A stretch of DNA of 64,000 bases from Nitrospirota bacterium (GTDB taxonomy: Bacteria; Nitrospirota; UBA9217). The notes beneath the pieces were generated by a model. It had not been told where the DNA came from. It worked only from the letters and a program-made list of their open reading frames with translations, and did no database searches. The translations under genes and the position numbers were made by a program. Below are positions 33,541-41,911 of the stretch, one piece after another. Numbering within the stretch: position 1 is the first letter of the stretch; every line of letters begins with the position of its first letter. The stretch is from NCBI GenBank assembly GCA_023229435.1, contig JALNZF010000006.1:62001-126000 (forward strand). The letters are read 5' to 3'.

Positions 33541-34257
33541 ATGCTTGCAATCAGCGCGGTGCCTGGAATAGGCACAGGAGTGGTCGGACTCTTCGGGGAG
33601 GTCAGTTGGTTCGGCAAGGTGATCGTGTTCATCCTGATGGGATTTTCCGTGGTCTCCTGGGCCATGATTCTTCTCAAGTATCAGTTCCTGAGAAGATCGG
33701 AGAATGAGTCCCACGCCTTCCTGAGCGCGTTCCGGAAGACAAAGAAGATCGAAGAGCTTTTTAAAATCGCTGACGAGAAGAAATACAGTCCCCTTGCCAC
33801 GCTCTTCGTGGAAGGCTACCGGAAGGCCGAGTCCATCATCAAGACCCTGCCGGACGGCAAGGTGACCGAGGAGGAGCGGCCGCTTATTTCCCAGGAAATT
33901 GAGCGCTCGCTCAAGATCAACACGCAGGACGAGATCATCTACATGGAGCGCTACCTCGCATTCCTCGGCACGACGGGCACCGTAGGGCCGCTGCTGGGCC
34001 TCCTGGCCACGGTATGGGGCATCATGGAAGCCTTCTACGGCATTGGCCTCAAGGGAACGGGGGATATCGGCGCGCTTGCACCGGGACTCGCGGCGGCGCT
34101 CATCAACACCTCCATGGGGCTGTTCGTGGCCATCCCGGCGGTGATCGCCTATAACTATTTTTCGGAGAAGATCAGGAGCATCTCCACGCGGATGGATTCC
34201 TTTTCCATGGAGTTCCTGAGCTTCATCGAGCGGAACCTGCTCCGGAGGAAACCATGA
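33541..34257 (+). CDS. tolQ: TolQ/ExbB proton-channel subunit
   Basis: 238 residues with three membrane segments (about 22-45, 138-160, 175-200). The MotA/TolQ/ExbB signature is in ERYLAFLGTTGTVGPLLGLLATVWGIMEAF and the conserved PGLAAALINTSMGLFVAIPAVIAYN. With TolR it converts the proton gradient into force on TolA/TonB. It overlaps tolR by four bases (ATGA). Confidence 0.9.
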   Translation: MLAISAVPGIGTGVVGLFGEVSWFGKVIVFILMGFSVVSWAMILLKYQFLRRSENESHAFLSAFRKTKKIEELFKIADEKKYSPLATLFVEGYRKAESIIKTLPDGKVTEEERPLISQEIERSLKINTQDEIIYMERYLAFLGTTGTVGPLLGLLATVWGIMEAFYGIGLKGTGDIGALAPGLAAALINTSMGLFVAIPAVIAYNYFSEKIRSISTRMDSFSMEFLSFIERNLLRRKP

Positions 34258-34673
34258 GCTTCGAGCGACGGGAACGGCATCTTATGCGCGAGATCAATCT
34301 CGTGCCGCTGATCGACGTGCTGCTCGTGGTGCTCTTCTTTTACATGATTATCTCGCCGATGATGAGCCGGGGACTGGACGTGAACCTGCCCAAATCCGAG
34401 GCCAATACGGTGAAGCAGGAGGACCGGGTCGTGCTGACGGTCACCCGTTCGCAGGCGTTGTTCGTGGAGCAGGAGCGGGTGGACATTTCGAAACTCAAGG
34501 ATGTGCTCAACTCCCTCCGTAAATCCAAGCCTCTTATCAATGTCTATCTTCGCGCCGACAAGGACGCTCCCTACGGGGCCGTGGTGCAGGTAATGGACAT
34601 TGTAAAACGCGCGGGCATTGACCGGCTCGGCATGGTGACCGAGGCCGCCCCCGGGGGTGAGCCCGCTCGATGA
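34254..34673 (+). CDS. tolR: TolR/ExbD
   Basis: 139 residues: a short cytoplasmic N-terminus, one membrane helix (about 15-35, NLVPLIDVLLVVLFFYMII) with the proton-relay Asp in PLIDVLLV, then a periplasmic domain ending VYLRADKDAPYGAVVQVMD. It forms the stator with TolQ. It overlaps both neighbours by four bases, so the three genes are translationally coupled. Confidence 0.9.
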   Translation: MSFERRERHLMREINLVPLIDVLLVVLFFYMIISPMMSRGLDVNLPKSEANTVKQEDRVVLTVTRSQALFVEQERVDISKLKDVLNSLRKSKPLINVYLRADKDAPYGAVVQVMDIVKRAGIDRLGMVTEAAPGGEPAR

Positions 34674-35458
34674 AGTTGCATTCGAGGAAGAGGCCTTCGA
34701 GGATAGTACCTTCGAGGAAGAGGCCTGAACAGTCAAAATATACGCTTGCACTTGCGGTCTCCTACTCCTTTTTTCTGCATGCCGCCATTGTGGCTGTCGC
34801 GCTTTTTCTGCACTTCCTGGTGATCCCGAAAACAGTTCTTCCTCCATCGTATCAGGTGAAACTGGTGGGGCAGCCGAAGGAAACCGTGCCGATACCCGCA
34901 GCCGCTCCCGTGCCCCCGAAAAAGGAAGCGATGCCGGATACGGCGAAGCCGTCTCCGAAGACGAAAAAGGCGGCAGTGGAGCTTAAAAAGGCGGCGAGAA
35001 AAAAAGACAGCATTCCCGATCTTACGCTGAAGAAGAAGACGCCGGCGCCGATGGAACAGACAAAATCCAGTGAGGCAACGCCGAAAAAATCGCCTGCCAT
35101 TCCTTCCGCTCCTGCCGAAGGACCTGCGACAGCGGGAAAGAAAAGCGAAGGGGTTGACGTCACACCCCGGCAGGACTTTAAATATTCCTGGTATATCGAC
35201 ACCGTCAGCGAAAAGATAAGGCAGAATTGGAACCCTCCTCCGGACAGTATCAATGCAAAAGCGAGGGTGATATTTAAAATCAACCGATCCGGCTGGCTGG
35301 TAGCTGTTCGTTTGGATGACGACTATTCGAACGGTTCCTTCACCTTCAAGCAGGCTGCGTACCGCGCAATACAAGCGTCAAACCCGTTTCCGCGTTTGCC
35401 GGACGAATTTTTTCAACAGTCATTGGAATTCACCGTGGATTTGATTCCGGAAGATTGA
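34670..35458 (+). CDS. TolA/TonB-like energy transducer
   Basis: 262 residues. One membrane helix (about 25-47, ALAVSYSFFLHAAIVAVALF) carries the SxxxH-type pattern (Ser, then His) needed to couple to TolQR. A Pro/Lys-rich linker spans about 65-160. The C-terminal domain (IDTVSEKIRQNWNPPPDS, VIFKINRSGWLVAVRLDD) is of the TonB/TolA-C type. The N-terminal codons hold a duplicated SRKRP motif. In this operon a TolA role is likelier than TonB, since tolB follows. Confidence 0.82.
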   Translation: MKLHSRKRPSRIVPSRKRPEQSKYTLALAVSYSFFLHAAIVAVALFLHFLVIPKTVLPPSYQVKLVGQPKETVPIPAAAPVPPKKEAMPDTAKPSPKTKKAAVELKKAARKKDSIPDLTLKKKTPAPMEQTKSSEATPKKSPAIPSAPAEGPATAGKKSEGVDVTPRQDFKYSWYIDTVSEKIRQNWNPPPDSINAKARVIFKINRSGWLVAVRLDDDYSNGSFTFKQAAYRAIQASNPFPRLPDEFFQQSLEFTVDLIPED

Positions 35459-35540
35459 GTGCCAGGAGAGGGTCAGGGAATCAGGGACCGGGGAAAATCA
35501 GTTCTGTGCGGCCGGCCCTGAAGTTTGATAAGGAAAAATC

Positions 35541-36821
35541 ATGAAACGCATTCTCTTCATCATAGCGCTTATTCTGCTGACCGCGATTCCTGCGACCGCC
35601 CAATATTATCTCGGGGTGATCCGCGGTGAGGCCAAAAAGATCCCCATCACGGTGCTCGATATTCAGGATGAAACGGGATCTCCGGCGCTCCGCGACATGG
35701 CGCTCGAAGTGCTGCAATCGGACCTGCGCCGCTCCCAGATCTTCGAGGTCATGGACCCGAAAAAACTGGACCTCAGGATAACGGGAAACAGTGAGCCCGC
35801 CTCGGACCTGATCAAGCGCGGCGGCACCTTTGGCCTTACCGGCGTGGTGTGGGCCAGGATCCAGAGAAAGGGAAAGGACGTCGTGCTGTCCGGCAAACTG
35901 TATGACGCGGCATCGGGAATGCGGATCACGAACAAGGACTATTTCGGTAATGAAGAAACGTTCCGGCGCATGGTTCATACCTTTGCCGACGAGATCGTTT
36001 CGCGGTACACGGGCGAGAAGGGCATCGCGCGGACCCGTATCGCCTACGTCTCGGACAAGACCCGCGCCAAAGAGCTCTACGTCATGGACTACGACGGCCA
36101 GAACGCGATGAAGATCACCGCGGACCGCTCCATCTGTCTGTCCCCTGCCTGGAACCCCGAGGGGAAAGTGCTCGCCTACGTTTCGTACAAGGACAGGAAC
36201 CCCGATCTTTTCGGGCTGGACATGGAGACGGGCAAGCGGTGGAAGATGGCGGGCAATGAAGGGCTGAACATCTCTCCGGCCTGGTCGCCGAACGGGAAAC
36301 GCCTGGCCGCGGCCATGAGCAAGGACGGCGGCGCCCAGATCTACACCATGAACAGGATGGGGGGCGATCTTGAGCGGCTTACGTACGGGACCTACGATAA
36401 TGTTTCCCCGGCCTGGTCGCCGAATGGACGGGAGATCGTGTTCACCTCGGGCAGGGCGGGTTCGCCGCAGCTCTACATCATGAGCGCAGATGGGACCGAC
36501 GCACGCCGGATCACCTTCGAAGGAACGTACAATGCCTCGCCCCAATGGTCGTCGCGGGGAGACCGGATCGTGTTTGTTTCTCAGATCAGGGGGCTTTTCA
36601 AGATCGCGACGGTGAACCCGGACGGGTCGGACATGCGTCTCCTCACGAGCGGTCCGGGGAGCGACGAGAACCCCGCGTGGTCGCCCTCGGGCAGACAGAT
36701 CCTGTTCAGCTCAAACCGCGAGGGCAAGTCAAACCTTTACATCATGAATGCCGACGGCACGGACCTCGAGCGGATCACCCCGAACGACGCGAACTACACG
36801 TCGCCGGCGTGGTCGCCCTGA
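35541..36821 (+). CDS. tolB: TolB beta-propeller periplasmic protein
   Basis: 426 residues with a signal peptide (cut after ATA, before QYYLG). An N-terminal alpha/beta domain (25-170) precedes a six-blade WD40-like propeller with repeats such as SPAWSPNGKRLAA, SPAWSPNGREIVF, SPQWSSRGDRIVF and NPAWSPSGRQILF. TolB links the inner-membrane Tol complex with Pal. Pal and CpoB, which usually follow, are absent here; signalling genes come next. Confidence 0.9.
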   Translation: MKRILFIIALILLTAIPATAQYYLGVIRGEAKKIPITVLDIQDETGSPALRDMALEVLQSDLRRSQIFEVMDPKKLDLRITGNSEPASDLIKRGGTFGLTGVVWARIQRKGKDVVLSGKLYDAASGMRITNKDYFGNEETFRRMVHTFADEIVSRYTGEKGIARTRIAYVSDKTRAKELYVMDYDGQNAMKITADRSICLSPAWNPEGKVLAYVSYKDRNPDLFGLDMETGKRWKMAGNEGLNISPAWSPNGKRLAAAMSKDGGAQIYTMNRMGGDLERLTYGTYDNVSPAWSPNGREIVFTSGRAGSPQLYIMSADGTDARRITFEGTYNASPQWSSRGDRIVFVSQIRGLFKIATVNPDGSDMRLLTSGPGSDENPAWSPSGRQILFSSNREGKSNLYIMNADGTDLERITPNDANYTSPAWSP

Positions 36822-37062
36822 TGAAACGAACAGAGTTTATTCCTCCACCACCTCCCCCTGCGTTGTCAATTATTTCCCTTGTCGCTCTCATTTATTTGAT
36901 ATACTTGTAATTAATTCGTTATGTGTTGCGGTTCTCATCCTTCATGGTCCCGTTGTCAAGTTGTCATGCCAGGTGGTTCCCCGCGGTTAGCGTAGAGAGC
37001 TTGACGTACGTGGTCACGAACCCGGAGGAAAACATTTTTATCATCTCAAGAGGAGAACGATC

Positions 37063-37935
37063 ATGAAACAATGTACGCTTTATTGTCTTGCATCCGTATT
37101 CTTTCTTTTCCTGTCTCTGCCGGTATCGGAAACAGCAGCGGCAGAGCCGTTAAAACTGGGCATCCATCCGTATCTGGCCGCAACGGAGTTGCACAAGCGG
37201 TTTACGCCGCTCGTTGAGTATTTTGAAAAAAAACTCGGCAGAAAAGTATCCATCGTCATTACGAGAGATTATCAGGACCAAATTGACAGCATCGGCAGGG
37301 ACGCGCTGGACATTGCATTTATGGGGCCCTCCGAGTATGTCAAAATGGTCACTATTTACGGCAGGAAGCCCCTTCTTGCCCGCATCGAAAACAAGGGGAA
37401 AGGTTATTTTCACGGCATGATATTTGTGAAGAAAGACAGCAGCATAAAAACCCTGCGAGACCTGCGCGGGAAAAAGTTCGCCTTCTGCGACAAAAACTCC
37501 ACCATGACCAGGGTGCCGTTACAAATGCTCTGGAAGGCCGGTGTAACGCTGGACCAAATCGACACGTATAACTTTCTTGATAAACACGAAAATGTCGCCT
37601 TGGGAGTTTTGGCCGGAGATTTTGATGCCGGGGCCGTAAAGGACGAAATCTTTGCTAAATATGAATCGAGAGGACTTCGGGTCCTCGAAAGGACCCCCGA
37701 TATTTCGGAACATATATTTGTCACGAGCAATAAACTTCCGGAACAGACGGTAACCATATTGCGCAAGGCGCTGTATGAACTGAAAAACAGCCCTGAAGGC
37801 ATCGCAATCATGACTTCCATCAAGGAAGGCTTGACCGCGATCGGGCAGGTCGAAGACAAGGATTACGACAATCTGCGGACGATTTTGGACGATCTGAAAA
37901 AAATAAAAGAGCTGAAAAAAATGAGCATTGAATGA
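37063..37935 (+). CDS. PhnD-like secreted solute-binding protein 1
   Basis: 290 residues, signal peptide cleaved near AAA|EPLKLG. PhnD/PtxB-type fold: KLGIHPYLAATELHKRFTPLVEYFEKKLG, RDYQDQIDSIGRDALDIAFMGPSEYVKM, then DLRGKKFAFCDKNSTMTRVPLQMLWKAG and HENVALGVLAGDFDAGAV. Family members bind phosphonates, phosphite or related anions, but many act in sensing. No permease or ATPase gene is nearby; a paralogue and a histidine kinase follow, so a sensory role is likely. GAGGAG precedes the ATG. Confidence 0.85.
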   Translation: MKQCTLYCLASVFFLFLSLPVSETAAAEPLKLGIHPYLAATELHKRFTPLVEYFEKKLGRKVSIVITRDYQDQIDSIGRDALDIAFMGPSEYVKMVTIYGRKPLLARIENKGKGYFHGMIFVKKDSSIKTLRDLRGKKFAFCDKNSTMTRVPLQMLWKAGVTLDQIDTYNFLDKHENVALGVLAGDFDAGAVKDEIFAKYESRGLRVLERTPDISEHIFVTSNKLPEQTVTILRKALYELKNSPEGIAIMTSIKEGLTAIGQVEDKDYDNLRTILDDLKKIKELKKMSIE

Positions 37936-38020
37936 ATGATGGATAATGCTCATCGCATCATAGCGGGGGCGGGCACTCAGGGCGCGGCGTTCAACTCGTG
38001 AGACACTAGGGAGGTCGTCA

Positions 38021-38881
38021 ATGAGTATTCTTCGATCAGTTTTTCTTTCAGTCTTCATGTTCTTGCCGTTGCTGTTATCTTCAGCAGGGACCGTATACGC
38101 GCAGGAGCCTCTGTTATTCGGTATACACCCTTTCATGATTGAGGGGCAACTCCACGAGAGGTTCGATCCGCTTGCGACTTATCTCAGCCAAAAGATCGGT
38201 CAACCGATCAAGGTCGTCGTTACCCGGGACTACGAGGAACAGATCGATAAAATGGGCAAGGACAAATTTGACCTTGCCTATATGGGGCCCGCGCCGTACA
38301 TAAAGATGGCGGACCGGTACGGTAAAAAATCAATTCTCGGACGTTTCGAGACTAACGGAAAGGCCACGTTCCGCGGCGTCATTTTTGTCTCCAAAGACAG
38401 TCCCGTACGCAGTCTCGCGGACCTGCGGGGAAAGCGGTTTGCCTTTGGAGACACCAATTCCACGATGAGTCATTTAGTGCCTTTATACCAGTTGAGGAAG
38501 GCGGGGGTACCTATCGATACACTGGGGACCCATGCGTTTCTCGGCAGGCATCAAAATGTCGCGCTCGGGGTGTTGTCTGGCGACTTTGACGCCGGCGCCA
38601 TGAGGGAGGATATTTTTTTGCATTATGAAAAACGCGGCCTCAGAATGCTGGCCCGCACCCCGGAATTTTCCGACCATCTGATCGTCGCCTCCGGCAAACT
38701 CCCCGAAAAAACGGTGCAGGCCCTGCGCAAGGCGTTATCGGACCTGAAAAACGACAATTCGGGCAGAGCGATACTCACCGGGGTAAAAGAAGGCGCGACC
38801 GGCATCGTAGCGGGACAGGATAATGATTACGACAGCATGCGAGAGATCGTCCGGCAGCTCGAAAAGATCGGGATCAAATAA
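38021..38881 (+). CDS. PhnD-like secreted solute-binding protein 2
   Basis: 286 residues, signal peptide cleaved near VYA|QEPLLFG. Clearly a duplicate of the preceding gene: RDYEEQIDKMGKDKFDLAYMGPAPYIKMADRYGKK, DLRGKRFAFGDTNSTMSHLVPLYQLRKAG and HQNVALGVLSGDFDAGAM match block by block. Its stop codon overlaps the start of the histidine kinase gene (TAATG), which couples the two and supports the idea that this protein feeds that kinase. Confidence 0.85.
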   Translation: MSILRSVFLSVFMFLPLLLSSAGTVYAQEPLLFGIHPFMIEGQLHERFDPLATYLSQKIGQPIKVVVTRDYEEQIDKMGKDKFDLAYMGPAPYIKMADRYGKKSILGRFETNGKATFRGVIFVSKDSPVRSLADLRGKRFAFGDTNSTMSHLVPLYQLRKAGVPIDTLGTHAFLGRHQNVALGVLSGDFDAGAMREDIFLHYEKRGLRMLARTPEFSDHLIVASGKLPEKTVQALRKALSDLKNDNSGRAILTGVKEGATGIVAGQDNDYDSMREIVRQLEKIGIK

Positions 38882-40968
38882 TGATGAGAGATTCAGCCTT
38901 CAAATACAGCCGGCCGGTCTTCTGGTTCGTTGCCGTACTGCTCGTTTCCCTGGTGGCGGCGGACGTGGTCATTGTGTCTCAGCAGCGCAGGTTTCTCAAG
39001 GATATCCGGCAGAACGATGTCAGGAATGAACTGGACCTCATGGGGGCCCTTGTGCATGAAGCTTTGCTGAAGCACGATTACGGCACGGTGGAAAATTTTC
39101 TCATTCAATGGGGAAAGGAGCATCCGGACGTGCTCGAAATCAGGGCCATTGCCCCGAACAATTTCGTGCTTGTGGAATATAAGAGCCCGCTGCCCGTGAA
39201 ACATTTTTACCGCGCACAACAAAAGGTCTCGTACGAAGGGGAGTATTTGATCACCCTCGAGCTGGCCAAAGATTTTTCGATGATAGAAAAAAGTCTTAAC
39301 AAACTGAGTTTCAAGCTCATCGGCGGTTCGGTCATCTTTATCGGTCTGTTGGGATTATTTTTATGGTATACCGTGAATATAACGGCGATGAAGCCCCTGG
39401 AGAAAGAGATCGCCGAACGGAAAAAAGCGGATGAATTGCTCCAGGAAAGCGAGAAGCGGTACCGGATGCTGTTTGAAACCGCGGGCGACGCCATTTTTAT
39501 TCTTGAGGCGGAAGGCGAGGAGGCCGGGAAGATAGTGGCGCTGAACAAAACAGCGGCGAAAATGCACGGGTATGCGGTTGATGAACTGATCAATAAAAAT
39601 ATCCGGGAGCTGGACACTCCGCAGACCGCACAAAACGCCCCCCACTTGATGCGGCGTATCCTGGGCGGAGAGAGGATACAATTCCACGAGGTAACCCATC
39701 GCAGAAAGAACGGAACGGTTTTTTTTGCGGAAGTAAACGCTGGTTTGCTGGAGATCGGCGATCACAAGCTCGTCCTGGCCTTTGACCGGGACATCACGGA
39801 GCGGAAGATCGCGGAATACCAGCTTTTGCACACCCAACAGACGTTAAAGACGATCCTGAGCGCGACACCCTATGGCGTCGTTGTAATGGGCATGGACAAG
39901 AAGGTCCGGAGTGCCAATAAAGCGGCGTTGGATCTCATGGGATATGACTCGGAAGAGCAGATCGTCGGCGAGATATGCAATAAATCGTTCTGTCCGACCG
40001 AAGACGATAAATGCCCGCTCATTGATCTGCATACCACGGTGGATCAAGCCGAGAAAATCATCATCACCAAAGACGGCAAACGTATTCCCATATTAAAAAC
40101 CGTGGTGCCCATTGAGATCGAAGGCGAGCAGGTGCTTCTCGAGGCGTTTATCGATATCACCGACCAAAAGAGCGCGGAACAGAAGCTCCAGCAGTATGCC
40201 GCGGAACTCAAACAGAGCAATGAGGATGTCTTGTCGTTCTCGTATATCGTTTCCCACGATCTGCGCGCGCCCCTGGTCAGCATCAAGGGATTTGCCGGCG
40301 AACTGCAGTACGCGTTGCAGGAAATAGAGCCGATCCTCGATCGGTGCATGCCCCACCTGAGCGAACAGGACAGGACTCAACTCGCGACAACGTACCGGAA
40401 GGATGTGCCCGTGGCAATGGACTTTATCACGTCATCGGTCGGCCGGATGGACGGGCTCATCAATGCGGTCCTGGTCCTGTCACGGTTGGGACACCGGGAA
40501 CTCAAACCCGAACCGCTCAATGTGACTGCGCTCGCGAAGTCGATCCTCAGTTCCCTCGCGCACCAGATCGAACAGCGGAAGACAGTCGTAACCATCGGAG
40601 ATCTTCCGATAATTACCGCTGACAAGCTCGCCATGGAGCAGATCATGGGAAATCTTCTCGATAATGCCTTGAAGTATCTTGATCCGGTCCGCGCGGGGGA
40701 AATAACCGTTACTGCCGAGCGCAATGAAGAAGAGGTCGTTTTCCATGTCATTGATAATGGCCGAGGGATCGCGCAAGAGGACATGCACAAGGTCTTCGAG
40801 ATCTTCCGCAGGGCGGGGAAACAGGACGTCCCCGGCGAAGGCATGGGTCTCGCGTACGTGAAGATGCTGGTCCGCAGACAGGGCGGCCGGATATGGTGCG
40901 AATCGGAGCCGGGGAAGGGAACGACCTTCAGTTTTACGATCCCCCATCCGGCAGCCGTGCGTGCATAA
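38881..40968 (+). CDS. Hybrid-sensor-free histidine kinase 1 (periplasmic, PAS-PAS)
   Basis: 695 residues. Membrane helices at about 14-34 and 140-162 enclose a periplasmic sensor. Two PAS domains follow (about 190-315 and 320-435). The second holds Cys366, Cys371 and Cys378 (CNKSFCPTEDDKCP). The HisKA domain has the phospho-acceptor His459 in SHDLRAPLVSIKGF; the HATPase domain shows NLLDNALKYLD, DNGRGIAQEDMHKVF and GEGMGLAYVK. It starts within the stop of the PhnD-like gene 2 and is followed by a receiver gene, which is its likely target. Confidence 0.9.
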   Translation: MMRDSAFKYSRPVFWFVAVLLVSLVAADVVIVSQQRRFLKDIRQNDVRNELDLMGALVHEALLKHDYGTVENFLIQWGKEHPDVLEIRAIAPNNFVLVEYKSPLPVKHFYRAQQKVSYEGEYLITLELAKDFSMIEKSLNKLSFKLIGGSVIFIGLLGLFLWYTVNITAMKPLEKEIAERKKADELLQESEKRYRMLFETAGDAIFILEAEGEEAGKIVALNKTAAKMHGYAVDELINKNIRELDTPQTAQNAPHLMRRILGGERIQFHEVTHRRKNGTVFFAEVNAGLLEIGDHKLVLAFDRDITERKIAEYQLLHTQQTLKTILSATPYGVVVMGMDKKVRSANKAALDLMGYDSEEQIVGEICNKSFCPTEDDKCPLIDLHTTVDQAEKIIITKDGKRIPILKTVVPIEIEGEQVLLEAFIDITDQKSAEQKLQQYAAELKQSNEDVLSFSYIVSHDLRAPLVSIKGFAGELQYALQEIEPILDRCMPHLSEQDRTQLATTYRKDVPVAMDFITSSVGRMDGLINAVLVLSRLGHRELKPEPLNVTALAKSILSSLAHQIEQRKTVVTIGDLPIITADKLAMEQIMGNLLDNALKYLDPVRAGEITVTAERNEEEVVFHVIDNGRGIAQEDMHKVFEIFRRAGKQDVPGEGMGLAYVKMLVRRQGGRIWCESEPGKGTTFSFTIPHPAAVRA

Positions 40969-40994
40969 TTTGAGGGGAAAAAGGAGAAGCGTTT

Positions 40995-41438
40995 ATGGAA
41001 CAGTTTGAGGCGGTGATGATTTTATTAGTTGAAGACGACCCCGGCCATGCGATGCTGATCGAGAAGAACCTGAGGCGGGCCGGGATTGCCAATGAGATCA
41101 TGATGCTCAATGACGGCCAGAAGGCCGTCGATTTCCTGCTGAAAAGGGACGGTTACACGGGCGACACCCATCCGGCCCCGATGGTCATGCTGCTCGACCT
41201 GAACCTGCCTGTTCTGGACGGCTACCAGGTGCTCAAGATCATTAAGAACGATGAGCGTACGAAGCAGATACCCGTCGTCATACTGACGACCACGGACAAC
41301 CCCGCGGAAGTGGCGAAGTGCTACGAACTGGGATGCAACGTGTATGTCACGAAACCGGTGGAGTACGAGGCGTTCAGCAAGGCAATTCAGAACCTCGGAC
41401 TGCTTCTCTCCATCATCAAAGTGCCGAAAAAAGAGTAG
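40995..41438 (+). CDS. Rcp1-like single-domain response regulator 1
   Basis: 147 residues, receiver only. Acidic pocket VEDDPGH, phospho-acceptor Asp68 (LLDLNLPVLDGYQVLK), switch Thr in VILTTTDNP and Lys in YVTKPVEY. The insertion between helix 2 and strand 3 (KRDGYTGDTHPAP) is typical of Rcp1, the partner of the cyanobacterial phytochrome Cph1. No output domain, so it acts by protein contact or phosphorelay. AAGGAG precedes the start and histidine kinase 1 lies 26 bases upstream. Confidence 0.9.
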   Translation: MEQFEAVMILLVEDDPGHAMLIEKNLRRAGIANEIMMLNDGQKAVDFLLKRDGYTGDTHPAPMVMLLDLNLPVLDGYQVLKIIKNDERTKQIPVVILTTTDNPAEVAKCYELGCNVYVTKPVEYEAFSKAIQNLGLLLSIIKVPKKE

Positions 41439-41524
41439 GAACTATTCCCGGCAGGACAGTCGTTCACCGGACCGTACGGGGACCGGTGATGCTGTTTCGC
41501 CATGCTGAGCAAGAAGGAGGTTTT

Positions 41525-41911
41525 ATGACTGAGCGTTTTTTCCGATTGATCCTCGGGTCAACCTTGATCCTGTTCCTCTTCATGAGATGGGACTATGCGG
41601 TCTATGGATACATCGGCTTCGAACTATTTGAAGGGATCACCAACTGGCGTGTTCCGCTTTTGGTGTCACGGTTGCGATACGGATCTACATCCGTCCGGCT
41701 GTCAGGAACGGAATCCTTCGCAACGACTCGCGGTTTTGATGCAGAGCGGGCGCTGCGCCTGGTAGTCGCGGGTTTTCTGATCATATCCTACGTGTTATTT
41801 CGCGACGCGCTCTGGTTTTTCCCCTGGTTCCTGGGATTTGCGCTTATCATGGCGGGCATCAGCGGTATTTGTCCCATGGCGATGTTTTTGAAAAAAATAG
41901 GATTTAAATAA
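41525..41911 (+). CDS. Double DUF2892-like small membrane protein
   Basis: 128 residues from the ATG at 41525 (AAGGAGG upstream). Two similar halves, ERFFRLILGSTLILFLFM and ERALRLVVAGFLIISYVLF, each lead into a hydrophobic hairpin; the second half ends GISGICPMAMFLKKIG, the usual end of DUF2892 (YgaP-type) membrane domains. The first half lacks the Cys. It overlaps the next histidine kinase gene by one base, so it may be the membrane partner of that sensor. Confidence 0.7.
   Translation: MTERFFRLILGSTLILFLFMRWDYAVYGYIGFELFEGITNWRVPLLVSRLRYGSTSVRLSGTESFATTRGFDAERALRLVVAGFLIISYVLFRDALWFFPWFLGFALIMAGISGICPMAMFLKKIGFK

Noticed and set aside
37063..38881. PhnD-like genes considered as part of a phosphonate ABC transporter
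   Set aside because: No PhnC or PhnE gene on either side; the second gene overlaps a kinase gene instead.
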